Assembly: GCF_000308535.1 (NCBI RefSeq) | Contig: NZ_BAFW01000217.1 | Span: 1-64,000, forward strand | Direction of reading: 5' to 3' | DNA length: 64,000 nt | Source: Nocardia cerradoensis NBRC 101014 | Lineage (GTDB): Bacteria; Actinomycetota; Actinomycetes; Mycobacteriales; Mycobacteriaceae | In this document: positions 18,934 through 30,551 of the stretch, in pieces | Position numbering within the stretch: the stretch's first letter is position 1 | Layout: each line of letters opens with the position of its first letter | Notes under the pieces: generated by a model | Told to the model about the DNA's origin: nothing | Database searches by the model: none | Seen by the model: only the letters and a program-made list of their open reading frames with translations | Program-made: the position numbers and the translations under genes

Positions 18934-20256
18934 GTGCTGGATAGTTTGCTGGGTTTTCACCCGACGATTTTGCTGGAACTGATCACGATCCCCCTCTTCA
19001 CGGGTGTCATCGGCTATATCACCAACTGGACCGGCATCCTGATGCTGTTCAAGCCGCTACGCTTTCACGGGTTTCGGGTACCGGGTCTGAAATGGTTGTT
19101 CCCCTATCTTCCCAAGCGCATTCAGGTGCTGCCGTTGCTGCAGTACGACGGGCGCATGGGCTGGCAGGGAATCGTGCCGTCGCGCGCGGACAAGATGGCC
19201 TCGATCGCGGTCGACAAAGGGCTCTCGAAACTCGGTAGCGTCGCCGACTTCTATCGGGAACTCGAGCCCGATGAACTGGCCGCGCATCTGACCGATATGG
19301 CGCAGTCGCAGATCCGCGACATCGTGGAGGAGATTGCCCGCCGTGAACATCCGCAGCTCTGGTACAACCTGCCCGCGCAGGTCCGGGAGTTGGTGCACGA
19401 GCGGGTCCGGGAACAACTCCCCGAGATCCTCAAGGAACTGACCGACGAACTCGGGTCGAACATCGAACAACTGCTCGATGTCAAACAGATGGTGATCCGG
19501 TATTTCCAATCGCGCCCGCAGTTGCTCAACACCGTATTTCAGGTGCTGGGCGCCAAGGAGTTGCGGTTCATGCAGAACTTCGGCTTCTATTTCGGCGCGC
19601 CGATGGGTCTGGTACTGGTCGCGGTGCTGCATCTGACACATTGGTCGCCGCTGGTGGTGCTGCCGGTCGGCGGTGTGATCATCGGCTGGGTGGTCAACTG
19701 GATCGGCCTCAACATGATCTTCGAACCCGCCTACCCGAAGTGGTGGTGCCCGTGGCGGCAGGGATTGCTGATCAAGCGGCAGCCCGAAATCACCGAGGGC
19801 TACGCCGAATTGGTGGCCACCCAGATCATCACGATCGCCAATGTCGGTGACGAACTCCTGAACGGGCCACGCTCGGACCGCACCATGCAGGTGCTCGAGG
19901 ACACCCTGCGTCCGGCCACCGACCGCGCGCTCGGGCCGATGCGCGGGGCGCTGAAGTTCATGATCGGCAGCCGGGACTACGCGACCCTGCAGACCCGCTT
20001 CACCGACGAGGCCAAATCGCTGGCGCCGGCCGCCTTCGCCGATCCGGGATTCAACGCCCAGCAGAGCCGGCAGGTCAGCCGGTACATCGCCACGCAGATG
20101 GCGGCGCTGAAGCCGCCGGACTTCGTCGACATGTTGCGGGCGGCGATCAAACAGGACGAGTGGCTTTTGTTCGTCCATGGCGGTGTGCTGGGGCTCATCG
20201 CCGGTTACGCTCATCTTCTGATCTTCGGAACGGAAGTAGCGAACGTATGGCTGTGA
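18934..20256 (+). CDS. DUF445 family membrane protein
   Basis: The protein has 440 residues with membrane segments at the N-terminus (LLELITIPLFTGVIGYITNW), in the middle (about 230-265, VLVAVLHLTHW to VVNWIGL) and at the C-terminus (GVLGLIAGYAHLLIFG). The DUF445 signature occurs twice: GYITNWTGILMLFKP at about 27 and GWVVNWIGLNMIFEP at about 251, an internal duplication. Long helical segments lie between. The function of the family is unknown. GTG start with AGGAGGG four bases upstream. Its stop overlaps the next gene by 10 bases, so the two are translationally linked. Confidence 0.9.
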   Translation: MLDSLLGFHPTILLELITIPLFTGVIGYITNWTGILMLFKPLRFHGFRVPGLKWLFPYLPKRIQVLPLLQYDGRMGWQGIVPSRADKMASIAVDKGLSKLGSVADFYRELEPDELAAHLTDMAQSQIRDIVEEIARREHPQLWYNLPAQVRELVHERVREQLPEILKELTDELGSNIEQLLDVKQMVIRYFQSRPQLLNTVFQVLGAKELRFMQNFGFYFGAPMGLVLVAVLHLTHWSPLVVLPVGGVIIGWVVNWIGLNMIFEPAYPKWWCPWRQGLLIKRQPEITEGYAELVATQIITIANVGDELLNGPRSDRTMQVLEDTLRPATDRALGPMRGALKFMIGSRDYATLQTRFTDEAKSLAPAAFADPGFNAQQSRQVSRYIATQMAALKPPDFVDMLRAAIKQDEWLLFVHGGVLGLIAGYAHLLIFGTEVANVWL

Positions 20257-21188
20257 GCGGATCCGCACCGGAAAACGGTGACGGCGCCGAGTTTTCGATC
20301 GAATACGCCGAGGTGGTCGCCGAATCCGGCGACGCGGCGGCCGGTACCGGCGCGACCGAGATCGAGACGGTCTTCCCGGAACCGGACGCCCGCTCCACCG
20401 ACCTCGTCGCACGCCGGTCGGCCGAATTGATGCTGCCCGAGGATGCCCGCCCGGGCTGGGCCGGTCCCGTGCGCACCACGACCGGTGTGGTGCGGGTGGC
20501 GCTGTCCGCCGTCACCGAGGCCGCGGCATGGAGCCTGGGCACCGCGGTCGGCGTGACGGCCACGGTGGTGCGCGGCAGTATGTCCGGGCAGCCGCCGCGG
20601 CATGTGCTCTCCGAGGCCGGTGAGCAGGTTCGCGACTCGCTGCGGCGCGCACTCGGCATCGATGCCACCCCCGGCGGCGCCCCCGCCCCGACGGCGCCGA
20701 GCCTGCGCGATCGCGGCGCCGAACTGCTGCGCCGCTCGGCCGATGTGCACTGCGAGGACAGTGACCATCCGGCCTTCGCGCGCATCCTCGCCGAACTGGC
20801 TCCCGATGAAGCCCGGATCCTGCGCTTCCTCTATCTCGACGGGCCGCAGCCGGCGCTCGACATTCGCACCGGGCGGCCGCTGAGTTCGGGCACCCAGCGC
20901 ATCGAGGTCGGCATGTCGCTGATCGGCGAGACCGCGGCGCTGCGTTTCGCCGACCGCGCGATCACCTACCTGACGAATCTGCGCCGGCTCGGACTCATCA
21001 CCGTCGAGGGCGATCAGTTGGACAATCCGGTCCGCTACCAGCTGCTGGAATCACAGCCGGAGGTGCGGCGGTTGCTCAAGCGCGGATTCGGCACCAAGGT
21101 CGCCTACCGCAGCATCGCGCTCACCTCGTTCGGCACGGATTTCACGTGCGCGTGCCTGCCGGTGCCGCCGCTGGGCCACGCCCTCTGA
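20247..21188 (+). CDS. Abi-alpha (DUF4393-like) family protein, paralogue 2
   Basis: The 313-residue protein starts at ATG 20247, inside the end of the DUF445 gene. It has an acidic N-terminal 60 residues not seen in paralogue 1. It then parallels it closely: LLRRSADVHCEDSDHPAFARIL, PDEARILRFLYLDGPQPALD, IRTGRPLS, YLTNLRRLGLITVEGD, and the end LTSFGTDFTCACLPVPP with a CxC. The central Ala/Gly/Val-rich region (VVRVALSAVTEAAAWSLGTA) could lie on the membrane. Shared motifs and clustering around a DUF445 protein point to a joint function that remains unknown. Confidence 0.75.
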   Translation: MAVSGSAPENGDGAEFSIEYAEVVAESGDAAAGTGATEIETVFPEPDARSTDLVARRSAELMLPEDARPGWAGPVRTTTGVVRVALSAVTEAAAWSLGTAVGVTATVVRGSMSGQPPRHVLSEAGEQVRDSLRRALGIDATPGGAPAPTAPSLRDRGAELLRRSADVHCEDSDHPAFARILAELAPDEARILRFLYLDGPQPALDIRTGRPLSSGTQRIEVGMSLIGETAALRFADRAITYLTNLRRLGLITVEGDQLDNPVRYQLLESQPEVRRLLKRGFGTKVAYRSIALTSFGTDFTCACLPVPPLGHAL

Positions 21189-21210
21189 GAGCGGGCCCCG
21201 GCACCTACCC

Positions 21211-23004
<1,794 letters not shown>

Positions 23005-23636
23005 GGGGTCAGTCCTCTCCGAGTACGGCGGGGCCTACGGGTGTGCCACGAGCTCGGCGCAGGTCCGGCCGCGTCGCGCGCGCCGGCTGCGCATCCGCAG
23101 CGGCGGGACCACGCCCGTCGGCTTCACCCGTGAACATTACGGCACGAGGGTGCGCCCTTCCGGCGCGGGTGAACCGGCTCGAAGACGAGCCACATCTCCC
23201 CCACCGGATCACCGGCGCGTTCGGTCTGCGCTGCCCGAAGGACACATATCGGCGCGCGGGCACGGGCCGCGCGGAGGAGCCGGTCACCTGGCCGCGCTCG
23301 AAGGAGCGTCTCGTGTGCGACGACCGCGCGGTGTCGGTCGAGCGCCAGAGGTCGCGCGGATAGGGTCCAGGCGTTTCGGGACGCGACGATGCGGGACGCG
23401 GCCGAGCGGAGGACGGTCGTCGGCGCAGCGCCGTGTGGTCGCGACCCCCGGAGGGCACTGCCGGTCGCGAAAGACGTCACGGAAGGCACCGCAGTTGCGA
23501 AACGCGTTGAGACGTAGGTAGTCTGCCTGCAATCCAGATGGGTTCTCCAGAAGTATGGCCGTAGTGCGGGAACCCCGCCTCATGAGGCGCGGAGTGGGCG
23601 GCACTGATTTGTCGACCCCACATTCGGAGGATTCTC
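23005..23636 (+). other. Long stretch without a convincing gene
   Basis: This 632-bp stretch lies upstream of both divergent neighbours (the ABC-F gene and the luciferase-like gene). Short open frames exist on both strands but none has a good start, ribosome site or family resemblance. The composition stays high-GC. The only clear element is GGAGG six bases before the ATG at 23637. Confidence 0.5.
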
Positions 23637-24560
23637 ATGACCGACTCGTCATCTCACGACCGCGCCCCGAGGAATTCCGGGCTGCCGGATGCGATGCGTG
23701 CGGCCCACGGCGTCAAGGTCGGGATCGGACTGCCGATCGCCGACCCGCAATCACTCGTCGAATGGGCCGAGCGGGCCGAATCGGGCCCGTTCGCCACGCT
23801 CGGACTGCTCGACCGACTGGTCTACGACAATCCGGAACCCCTTGTGACACTTGCTCTTCTGGCCGGTGCGACGCAACGGATCCGATTGCAGACCGAAGTG
23901 CTCATCGCGCCGCTGCGCGAGACCGCGCTGCTCGCGAAACAAACCGCCACCCTCGACCGGCTCTCGGGCGGCCGGTTCACCCTGGGGCTCGGTGTCGGCG
24001 GCCGCGCCGACGACCATGAAGCGTCGGGCACCGAATTGCGCACGCGCGGAAAGCGACTGGACGAGCAGGTCGCGGCGATGCGCAGGCTCTGGTCCGGTGA
24101 ACCCTACAGCGAGAGCTGCGGTGCGATCGGCCCGCGGCCGCATACCCCCGGCGGCCCGGAGTTGCTGTTCGGCGGGTTCCAGACCGCCGCCTTGGAACGC
24201 GTCGCGCGCTGGGGCGGCGGATTCCTGGCCGCCGCCGCACCGTCGTGGGCTCCGGGCCTGTTCGACACCGTGCACCGCTTCTGGCGCGAATACGATCGCC
24301 CGGGCGAACCTCGCATCGTCGCGCAGGTCAACGCCGCCCTCGGCTCGGACGCGGTGATCGACGAGGCACGCTCGGCCATGGCCGCCTACTACGAATTCAG
24401 CGGTCGCGCCGAATTCATGGTCGAGGGGATGCTCACCACACCGGACCAGATCCGCACGGTCACAAAACAATTCGCCGATCTCGGCGCCGACGAAGTGATC
24501 TTCTACTGCTACGGGCGAGACCCGGAACAGGTCGACCGCCTCGCCGACGCCCTCGGCTGA
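23637..24560 (+). CDS. LLM-class flavin-dependent oxidoreductase (luciferase-like)
   Basis: The 307-residue protein has the luciferase-like TIM barrel: VKVGIGLPIADPQSLVEWAE, RIRLQTEVLIAPLRETALLA, and the cofactor-binding pattern LDRLSGGRFTLGLGVGGRADD. In actinobacteria such enzymes use FMN or F420; the GG-R pattern does not settle which. The start ATG follows GGAGG by six bases. Residues 1-25 are a loose N-terminal extension. The substrate is unknown. It appears to be transcribed alone and is convergent with ispE. Confidence 0.9.
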   Translation: MTDSSSHDRAPRNSGLPDAMRAAHGVKVGIGLPIADPQSLVEWAERAESGPFATLGLLDRLVYDNPEPLVTLALLAGATQRIRLQTEVLIAPLRETALLAKQTATLDRLSGGRFTLGLGVGGRADDHEASGTELRTRGKRLDEQVAAMRRLWSGEPYSESCGAIGPRPHTPGGPELLFGGFQTAALERVARWGGGFLAAAAPSWAPGLFDTVHRFWREYDRPGEPRIVAQVNAALGSDAVIDEARSAMAAYYEFSGRAEFMVEGMLTTPDQIRTVTKQFADLGADEVIFYCYGRDPEQVDRLADALG

Positions 24561-24826
24561 GGGACATCTCGGGTAGGGCCGGGGCGAACGACGCCACTGG
24601 CGCGTCGATCAGCGCCGGCCCGTCAGGTCGGCAGTCAGGACCCGGACAGCGCCGACTCCGGGCGAACAGAGCCGGCCCGCCCGGTCAGTGCCGAGCCGCC
24701 AGATCAGTGCCGTCCCCACCAGGGCAGGTTCGATCATCGCCGACCGGCGCCTGAACGCTCCGCACTGCGTCGCCCGCGCGATCGAGCGGGCACCCGAGCA
24801 ACGCCGAGCACGGTCGACATCGGCTG

Positions 24827-25753
24827 TCAGTGCCGCCCGTCGGCCAGCACCCGCGCGCCGGGCACCGGCCCGGTCGCGGTGCGGACGCTGCGGCACACCC
24901 CGGCGCCGGAGAGTTCGGCCGACACCTCCACCGCATCGTCTTCGCTACCGCACAGGAACGCGCAGGTGGGCCCCGAACCGGAGACGATTCCGGCGAGGGC
25001 GCCCGCCTCGACGCCGGCCCGCAGGGTGCGACGCAGGGCCGGATTCAGCGACAGGGCGGCGGCCTGCAGATCGTTGCCGAGCAGGGGTGCGAGCTGGGTG
25101 GCGTCGCCGGAGGCCAAGGCCTGCAACAGTTCCTGCGGGTCGCCGAGGCGCGGCGGGTCGCCGTTCTCGCGCAGCCGGTCCAATTCGCCGAACACCTTCG
25201 GCGTCGACAACCCTTCCTTGGCCAGCGCCAGCACCCAGTGAAAGGTGTTGCGCGACAAGACCGGAAGCAGTTTCTCGCCACGACCGCGCCCCAGAGCGGT
25301 GCCACCGTGCAGCGCGAAGGGCACATCGCTGCCGAGTTCGGCCGCGACATCGGCCAATTCGTCGCGCGACATCTCCAGACTCCACAACTCGTTGAGTCCG
25401 ACCAGCGTCGCGGCGGCGTCCGCGCTGCCGCCGGCCATCCCCCCGGCCACCGGAATACCCTTCTCGATCTCGATCTCCACCAGCGGAGCGCGGCCGGCCA
25501 GATGTCCGAGCCGGACCGCCGCCTGCCATACCAGGTTCGTGCGATCGGTCGGCACCTGTGCGGCACCCTCCCCGTGCACGCTCACGGCCAGCGATCCGGC
25601 CGGGGCGATCCGCACGTCGTCGGAGAGCGACAGTGCCTGGAAGACCGTGGTCAGTTCGTGGTATCCGTCGCTACGCAGGTCATCGACTCCTAGATGAAGG
25701 TTCACCTTGGAGGGGGCGCGCACAACCACGGAACTGGGTACTACAGACAGCAC
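24827..25753 (-). CDS. ispE: 4-diphosphocytidyl-2-C-methyl-D-erythritol kinase
   Basis: IspE phosphorylates CDP-methylerythritol in the non-mevalonate (MEP) isoprenoid pathway. The 308-residue GHMP kinase shows [13 protein letters not shown] at the start, the ATP loop [17 protein letters not shown], and [13 protein letters not shown] near the end. The GTG at 25753 is used; in-frame GTGs at 25729 and 25723 are possible and no clear ribosome site decides. In M. tuberculosis ispE directly follows ksgA; here it is about 5.7 kb away, with the copper operon and other genes between. Confidence 0.96.
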   Translation of the reverse strand: MLSVVPSSVVVRAPSKVNLHLGVDDLRSDGYHELTTVFQALSLSDDVRIAPAGSLAVSVHGEGAAQVPTDRTNLVWQAAVRLGHLAGRAPLVEIEIEKGIPVAGGMAGGSADAAATLVGLNELWSLEMSRDELADVAAELGSDVPFALHGGTALGRGRGEKLLPVLSRNTFHWVLALAKEGLSTPKVFGELDRLRENGDPPRLGDPQELLQALASGDATQLAPLLGNDLQAAALSLNPALRRTLRAGVEAGALAGIVSGSGPTCAFLCGSEDDAVEVSAELSGAGVCRSVRTATGPVPGARVLADGRH

Positions 25754-25964
25754 GGGGCTAGGTTATCCGTCCGCGCGGCAAACGGTCGGTTTGCCGCGCG
25801 ACGCGGGGTTCCCGCGGCTGGGGACTCGCCGTCGGCGGGCGGCTGTCGCATACCGGCGACTCCGGACCACGGGCCGATGACAGGCCCGCTACCAGGGCAG
25901 ACAGATCTCGGCGGAGATGCGCGTCACCGCGGCCGAAATTCCTCGCCCGCAGCCTTGCGTCAGG

Positions 25965-25979
25965 TACCCATGGGGGGTA
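25965..25979. promoter_or_regulatory. CsoR-like operator 1 upstream of copper operon
   Basis: TACCCATGGGGGGTA is an inverted repeat of TACCC/GGGTA, like the G/C-rich dyads bound by the copper repressor CsoR. It lies about 48 bp before the -10-like TATAAG. No csoR gene is in the window. Confidence 0.55.
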
Positions 25980-25993
25980 TGTTCAGTGATGTC

Positions 25994-26018
25994 AGGGGAT
26001 ACCCCCTCACCGTATAAG
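25994..26018 (+). promoter_or_regulatory. CsoR-like operator 2 and -10 element of copper operon
   Basis: AGGGGATACCCCCT (25994-26007) is a second near-dyad of GGGG/CCCC. TATAAG at 26013-26018 is a good -10 element placed directly after it. A repressor here would block RNA polymerase. An AAGGAAG ribosome site then precedes the ATG at 26039. Confidence 0.55.
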
Positions 26019-26038
26019 AGCGAGCGAAGGAAGCGATC

Positions 26039-26245
26039 ATGGCTACCAGCACCTACACCGTCACCGGGATGACCTGCGGCCACTGCGTGGCGTCGGTGCA
26101 GAAGGAGATCGGCAAGATCGACGGTGTCACCAGTGTCGACGTAGACCTCGCATCCGGCCGCGTCCAGGTCGAATCCGCCGCACCGCTGACGGACGCCGAG
26201 GTCGTCGCCGCCGTCGACGAGGCGGGATATCAGGTGGCGAGCTGA
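26039..26245 (+). CDS. copZ: Copper chaperone, CopZ-like heavy-metal-associated domain protein
   Basis: The protein has 68 residues, a single HMA domain with the ferredoxin-like fold. The metal site is GMTCGHC (CxxC) in STYTVTGMTCGHCVASVQKE. Such proteins carry Cu(I) in the cytoplasm to the exporting P-type ATPase, which is encoded two genes downstream. The next gene starts at the base after its stop. The gene symbol follows family usage. Confidence 0.9.
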   Translation: MATSTYTVTGMTCGHCVASVQKEIGKIDGVTSVDVDLASGRVQVESAAPLTDAEVVAAVDEAGYQVAS

Positions 26246-27124
26246 ATGAACGACAGACTGAAGTTCGCGGCCTTCGGCGGCGGACTGGTCGTGTTGTTCG
26301 GGGCCGCGCTCGGCATCGGCGCCCTGGTGGGCGATCCGGCCGAGCCGGCCCCCGGGCACGGCACCGGACTCCAGGCCACTCAGGAGGGATACACCCTCTC
26401 CGAGGTGGCCGCACCTACCGAACCTCGAACCCCCGGCACCCTCCGATTCCGGATCACCGGCCCCGACGGCGCACCGGTCACCCGGTACACCGATCTGCAC
26501 GAGCGGGACCTGCATCTGATCGCGGTCCGCTCCGATGCCACCGAATACCGGCACGTGCACCCGGTCCGCGACGACACCGGCACCTGGTCGATCGATTGGC
26601 AGTGGGCCCAGCCGGGCACCTACCGCATCTTCGCCGATTCCCGGCCCGCCACCGCACCGGATGAATTGGTGCTCAGCCGCACGGTCACCGTGGCCGGCGC
26701 GAACGCCGATCGGCCGCTACCGCCCGTCTCTCGCACCACCACCGTCGACGGCTACCAGGTCCGCATGGACGGCGATCTGTCGACCGGCGGCGGTGAGGTG
26801 GGATTCACCGTCACCCGCGACGGACGGCCGGTCACCGATCTGCAACCCTATCTGGGTGCCTACGGGCATCTGGTCGCACTGCGCGGGAACGATCTGTCCT
26901 ACCTTCATGTTCATCCCGAAGGAGAGGCCGGCTCGACTCCCGCCGGGCCGCGGGTCGCCTTCCATGCCCAAGCGCCCAGCGCCGGCGCCTTCCGGCTCTA
27001 CCTGGACTTCGCCCACGGCGGCGCGGTGCACACGGCGGAATTCACCGCCGAGGCGGTAGCCGGGCAGCAGAGCGGGCAACACGACAACGAGCACAACGGA
27101 CAGCACGGAGGAGGTCACCAATGA
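26246..27124 (+). CDS. Membrane-anchored or exported His-rich protein of a copper operon
   Basis: The 292-residue protein begins [29 protein letters not shown], one N-terminal membrane segment that acts as anchor or signal. The external part has two similar halves, each with a YxHVHP-type motif ([11 protein letters not shown] at about 95; [11 protein letters not shown] at about 218). The C-terminus is rich in His, Gln and Gly ([15 protein letters not shown]). The histidines suggest metal binding outside the cytoplasm. It sits between the chaperone and the ATPase, with zero spacing and an ATGA overlap. I know of no assigned biochemical role. Confidence 0.75.
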   Translation: MNDRLKFAAFGGGLVVLFGAALGIGALVGDPAEPAPGHGTGLQATQEGYTLSEVAAPTEPRTPGTLRFRITGPDGAPVTRYTDLHERDLHLIAVRSDATEYRHVHPVRDDTGTWSIDWQWAQPGTYRIFADSRPATAPDELVLSRTVTVAGANADRPLPPVSRTTTVDGYQVRMDGDLSTGGGEVGFTVTRDGRPVTDLQPYLGAYGHLVALRGNDLSYLHVHPEGEAGSTPAGPRVAFHAQAPSAGAFRLYLDFAHGGAVHTAEFTAEAVAGQQSGQHDNEHNGQHGGGHQ

Positions 27125-29358
27125 GCGCGCCCACGACAGAGCGCTCCGTCGAGCTGGATATCGGTGGGATGACCTGCGCCTCCTGCGCCGCACGCATCGA
27201 GAAAAAGCTGAACCGGATCGAAGGCGTCACGGCCACGGTCAACTACGCCACCGAGAAGGCGAAGGTCAGTTTCCCGGAAACGGTGACGCCGGATCAGCTC
27301 ATCGAACGTGTCGTCGACACCGGCTACACCGCGACCGTCCACGACACCCGGCCCGCGGAAACGGCTGCGGCCGAGGAGGTTTCGGCCGACTCACCGCTGC
27401 GGCAGCTGCGGCACCGGCTTCTGGTCAGCCTCGCACTTGCGCTTCCGGTCATCGCGCTGGCGATGATTCCGGCACTGCAATTCCGGAACTGGCAATGGCT
27501 TTCGCTGACGCTGGCCACCCCGGTCGTGTTCTGGGGCGGTGCCGCGTTCCATCGCGCCGCCTGGATCAACGCCCGCCATGCCACCGCCACAATGGACACC
27601 CTCATCTCGCTGGGCACCCTGGCGGCCTATTCGTGGTCGGTGTACGCACTGTTCTTCGGCGATGCCGGAATGCCGGGAATGAAGCACGGCTTCAGTTTCG
27701 CGGTCGAACGCTCCGCCTCGGCGTCGAATATCTACTTCGAGGTCGCGGCCGGTGTGATCGTGTTCATCCTGGCCGGGCGGTATTTCGAGACCCGGGCCAA
27801 GGAACGCGCCGGTTCGGCGCTGCGGGCGCTGCTGGAACTCGGTGCCAAGGATGTGGCGCTGCTGCGCGACGGCGCCGAACATCGAATCCCGGTGTCGGAG
27901 TTGCGGGTCGGCGATCTGTTCCTGGTGCGTCCGGGTGAGAAGGTCGCCACCGACGGCGTCGTCACCGACGGCAATTCGGCCGTCGACATGAGCATGCTGA
28001 CCGGCGAATCGGTACCGGTCGAGGTCGGTCCGGGCGATCCCGTCATCGGCGCGACCGTCAACGCCGGCGGTGTGCTGACCGTGCGGGCCACCCGCATCGG
28101 CGCCGACACCCAGCTGGCCCAGATGGCCGCACTGGTGGAGGACGCGCAGAACGGCAAGGCGCCCGTACAGCGGCTCGCCGATCGGGTCGCCGGAGTGTTC
28201 GTGCCGATCGTGATCGCGATTTCGGTTGTGACGCTGGGCTTCTGGCTCGGTAGCGGCGCCGCGGTGGCGGTGGCCTTCGGTGCGGCGGTCGCGGTGCTGA
28301 TCATCGCCTGCCCGTGCGCGCTCGGCCTGGCCACACCCACCGCACTGCTGGTCGGCACCGGCCGGGGCGCGCAGCTCGGCATCCTGATCAAGGGCCCGCA
28401 GGTGCTGGAATCGACGCGGCGCATCGACACCGTCGTGCTGGACAAGACCGGCACCGTCACGACCGGCACCATGTCGCTGACCGAGGTGATCCCCGCCGAA
28501 GGTCAGGATCGCGCCGAGCTGCTGGCCGTGGCCGCGGCGGTGGAACACGGATCCGAACATCCGGTAGCCCGGGCCGTGGTGCGCGGCGCCGCCGAACAGG
28601 GCCTGGCCGAGGAGCCGGTGCAGCAGTTCGTGAGCCACGGCGGTAAGGGTGTGCAGGGTCTGGTCGGTGAGCGCGCGGTCGTGATCGGCCGCACCGAACT
28701 GCTCGCGGACTGGTCCGTCACGCTGCCGGAGACGTTGGCGCAGGCCAAGTCCGAGGCCGAGTCCGCCGGTCGCACCGCGATCGTGGTGGCGTGGGACGGG
28801 CAGGCGCGTGGCGTGCTGGTCATCGCCGATGCGATCAAGGCCTCGAGCGCCGAAGCCATCGCGGATATGCGGTCGCTGGGACTGACGCCGGTGCTGTTGA
28901 CCGGTGACAATGCCGCAACGGCTCGCACGGTCGCCGATCAGGTCGGCATCGACGAGGTGATCGCCGAGGTGCTGCCCGCCGACAAGCTCGACGTGGTGAA
29001 ACGCCTGCAGGATCAGGGCAAGGTCGTCGCGATGGTCGGCGACGGCGTCAACGACGCGGCCGCCCTCGCCCAGGCCGACCTGGGTCTGGCGATGGGCACC
29101 GGCACCGACGTGGCGATCGAGGCCGGCGACATCACCCTGGTCCGCGGCGATCTGCGGACCGTCGGCACGGCCATCCGGCTCTCCCGGGCCACCCTGCGCA
29201 CCATCAAGGGCAACCTGTTCTGGGCCTTCGGCTACAACGTGGCAGCGATCCCGCTGGCCGCGGCCGGACTGCTCAACCCGATGCTCGCGGGTGCGGCGAT
29301 GGCGCTGTCGAGTGTGTTCGTGGTGAGCAACAGCCTGCGCCTGCGGCGCTTCCGCTGA
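27121..29358 (+). CDS. copA: Copper-exporting P1B-type ATPase (CopA-like)
   Basis: The 745-residue protein has one N-terminal HMA domain (GMTCASC at about 15-21), eight predicted membrane helices, and the Cu+ transport motif [10 protein letters not shown]. Catalytic motifs are LTGES in the actuator domain, DKTGTVT with the phosphorylated Asp, LTGDN and [11 protein letters not shown]. The CPC plus a CxxC-type HMA fit Cu(I) export. The ATG overlaps the preceding stop in an ATGA. It ends the operon; a perfect palindrome follows nine bases after its stop. Confidence 0.94.
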   Translation: MSAPTTERSVELDIGGMTCASCAARIEKKLNRIEGVTATVNYATEKAKVSFPETVTPDQLIERVVDTGYTATVHDTRPAETAAAEEVSADSPLRQLRHRLLVSLALALPVIALAMIPALQFRNWQWLSLTLATPVVFWGGAAFHRAAWINARHATATMDTLISLGTLAAYSWSVYALFFGDAGMPGMKHGFSFAVERSASASNIYFEVAAGVIVFILAGRYFETRAKERAGSALRALLELGAKDVALLRDGAEHRIPVSELRVGDLFLVRPGEKVATDGVVTDGNSAVDMSMLTGESVPVEVGPGDPVIGATVNAGGVLTVRATRIGADTQLAQMAALVEDAQNGKAPVQRLADRVAGVFVPIVIAISVVTLGFWLGSGAAVAVAFGAAVAVLIIACPCALGLATPTALLVGTGRGAQLGILIKGPQVLESTRRIDTVVLDKTGTVTTGTMSLTEVIPAEGQDRAELLAVAAAVEHGSEHPVARAVVRGAAEQGLAEEPVQQFVSHGGKGVQGLVGERAVVIGRTELLADWSVTLPETLAQAKSEAESAGRTAIVVAWDGQARGVLVIADAIKASSAEAIADMRSLGLTPVLLTGDNAATARTVADQVGIDEVIAEVLPADKLDVVKRLQDQGKVVAMVGDGVNDAAALAQADLGLAMGTGTDVAIEAGDITLVRGDLRTVGTAIRLSRATLRTIKGNLFWAFGYNVAAIPLAAAGLLNPMLAGAAMALSSVFVVSNSLRLRRFR

Positions 29359-29366
29359 ACGAATCC

Positions 29367-29402
29367 GCCGAATGTCCCGTCCGATCGGACGGGACATTCG
29401 GC
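29367..29402. terminator. Perfect 36-bp palindrome after copA
   Basis: The arms (16 bp, ending TGTCCCGTCC and beginning GGACGGGACA) are perfectly complementary around a central GATC, so all 36 bases read the same on both strands. It probably forms a strong terminator hairpin for the copper operon; no T-run follows, as is common in actinobacteria. Confidence 0.75.
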
Positions 29403-29496
29403 GTTCCCGCGCCGGTCCGCCATACTTTCCGTCCGAAGAGATGAATGCGCGTCGACCGACATCCGACGCCGCGCACGAGGACAAGGCAGGGACCAC

Positions 29497-29898
29497 ATGA
29501 GCATCCTGTTCGGGATCGGTTTGGTGATCTGGTTCGTCAGCATCGCCGCGATGTTTCTCGCACGCGCCCTCGACGACCTCAGACAGCAGGCCTTCCGAGC
29601 GAGCCTGGGCATGTGCGCGGTGGGGTCACTCCTCCTCGCCATCGGCACGCCGTTCGTCAGCGGCAATTCGACAGCTAAGAACATCCTGGTCAGCGGTGGA
29701 TTCGTCGTGATGGCGACGCTGTGCGCCTACTCGGTGGTGATCATGCGCCACCGCCCCGCCACTCCCCCGATTCCCCTGCCGATCCCGTTCACCCCGCCGA
29801 GCGACAATCCCACCGACGCGCCGCAACCCCCGTCACAGGACTCGCAGACCCGCGTACCCGCCGCGGGCTCGCGCCCGCACGATCCGAGTCGCATGTAA
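29497..29898 (+). CDS. Small membrane protein, unknown function
   Basis: The 133-residue protein has three hydrophobic segments (about 3-22, 36-55, 66-84), then a Pro-rich hydrophilic tail (PPIPLPIPFTPPSDNPTDAP). It starts MSILFGIGLVIWFVSIAAMF. The ATG at 29497 follows AGGGACCAC. No domain is recognised. It follows the copper operon but is separated by the strong palindrome, so it is probably independent. Confidence 0.6.
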   Translation: MSILFGIGLVIWFVSIAAMFLARALDDLRQQAFRASLGMCAVGSLLLAIGTPFVSGNSTAKNILVSGGFVVMATLCAYSVVIMRHRPATPPIPLPIPFTPPSDNPTDAPQPPSQDSQTRVPAAGSRPHDPSRM

Positions 29899-29993
29899 CC
29901 AGCGTCGTATTTGCACGAATAGTTCAGCCGAGCGCGGCGAGGCGCCCAGTACGTCTCGCCGCGCGAGCCAGTAGCTCGTAGCCGAATTCCGAA

Positions 29994-30413
29994 TCAGGGC
30001 AGGATGTTCGGAACGATCTGCGGCGCCTGCTCCGCCACCACGGTTCCCACCGCGACCCCGGCGTAGTACCCGGCGAAAGTACCGGCGACCGCGCCGACGA
30101 CACCGCCTGCGACCGCACCCACCGGGGCGCCCACAACCGTAGGACTCGCGAGCGCGGCGCCGGCGGTACCACCGAGAACGGCTCCGGTCAGACCGCCTAC
30201 CACCTGCCCCGCGGTCGCACCGATGTACGTGGCGTTCTCGAGCGGACTCGCGATGGGAGCCGCCACCACCGGTGCGAGCTCGGCGACAGCCGGAGCCGTC
30301 GCGGACGCGGTCCCCGCCTCACCCAGCGTCACCGCCGCGGGAAGTGCCACGGCAACCGGAAGACCGCGTAGGAATGTGCTGCGCTTACTCACCGCGCGAT
30401 GACGACCGGCCAT
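29994..30413 (-). CDS. Secreted glycine-zipper-type protein
   Basis: The 139-residue protein has a signal peptide: a basic start (MAGRHRAVSKRSTFLRG), a hydrophobic core and an AxA-type end near TASATAPA. The mature part is mostly Gly, Ala and Val with regular small-residue spacing (GLTGAVLGGTAGAALASP, GGVVGAVAGTFAGYYAGV). Glycine zippers of this kind insert into or pack at membranes. The function is unknown. GAAAGGG upstream serves as ribosome site. Confidence 0.7.
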   Translation of the reverse strand: MAGRHRAVSKRSTFLRGLPVAVALPAAVTLGEAGTASATAPAVAELAPVVAAPIASPLENATYIGATAGQVVGGLTGAVLGGTAGAALASPTVVGAPVGAVAGGVVGAVAGTFAGYYAGVAVGTVVAEQAPQIVPNILP

Positions 30414-30551
30414 GACATCCGCCCTTTCCGAGGCTCGCTGTACCCGCCGGTCTTATCGGCGGCGCGAGCGCGGTCACAACACCGATGTGAGCAGCCGCGC
30501 ACACTGCGACGCACCGCTATGAATCACCGGTCGCCGCACCGGGACGACCAC

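Noticed and set aside
23005-23636. Several overlapping open frames of 75-150 codons on both strands
   Set aside because: They are typical of high-GC noncoding DNA: no starts with ribosome sites, Arg/Pro-rich products and no conserved motif.
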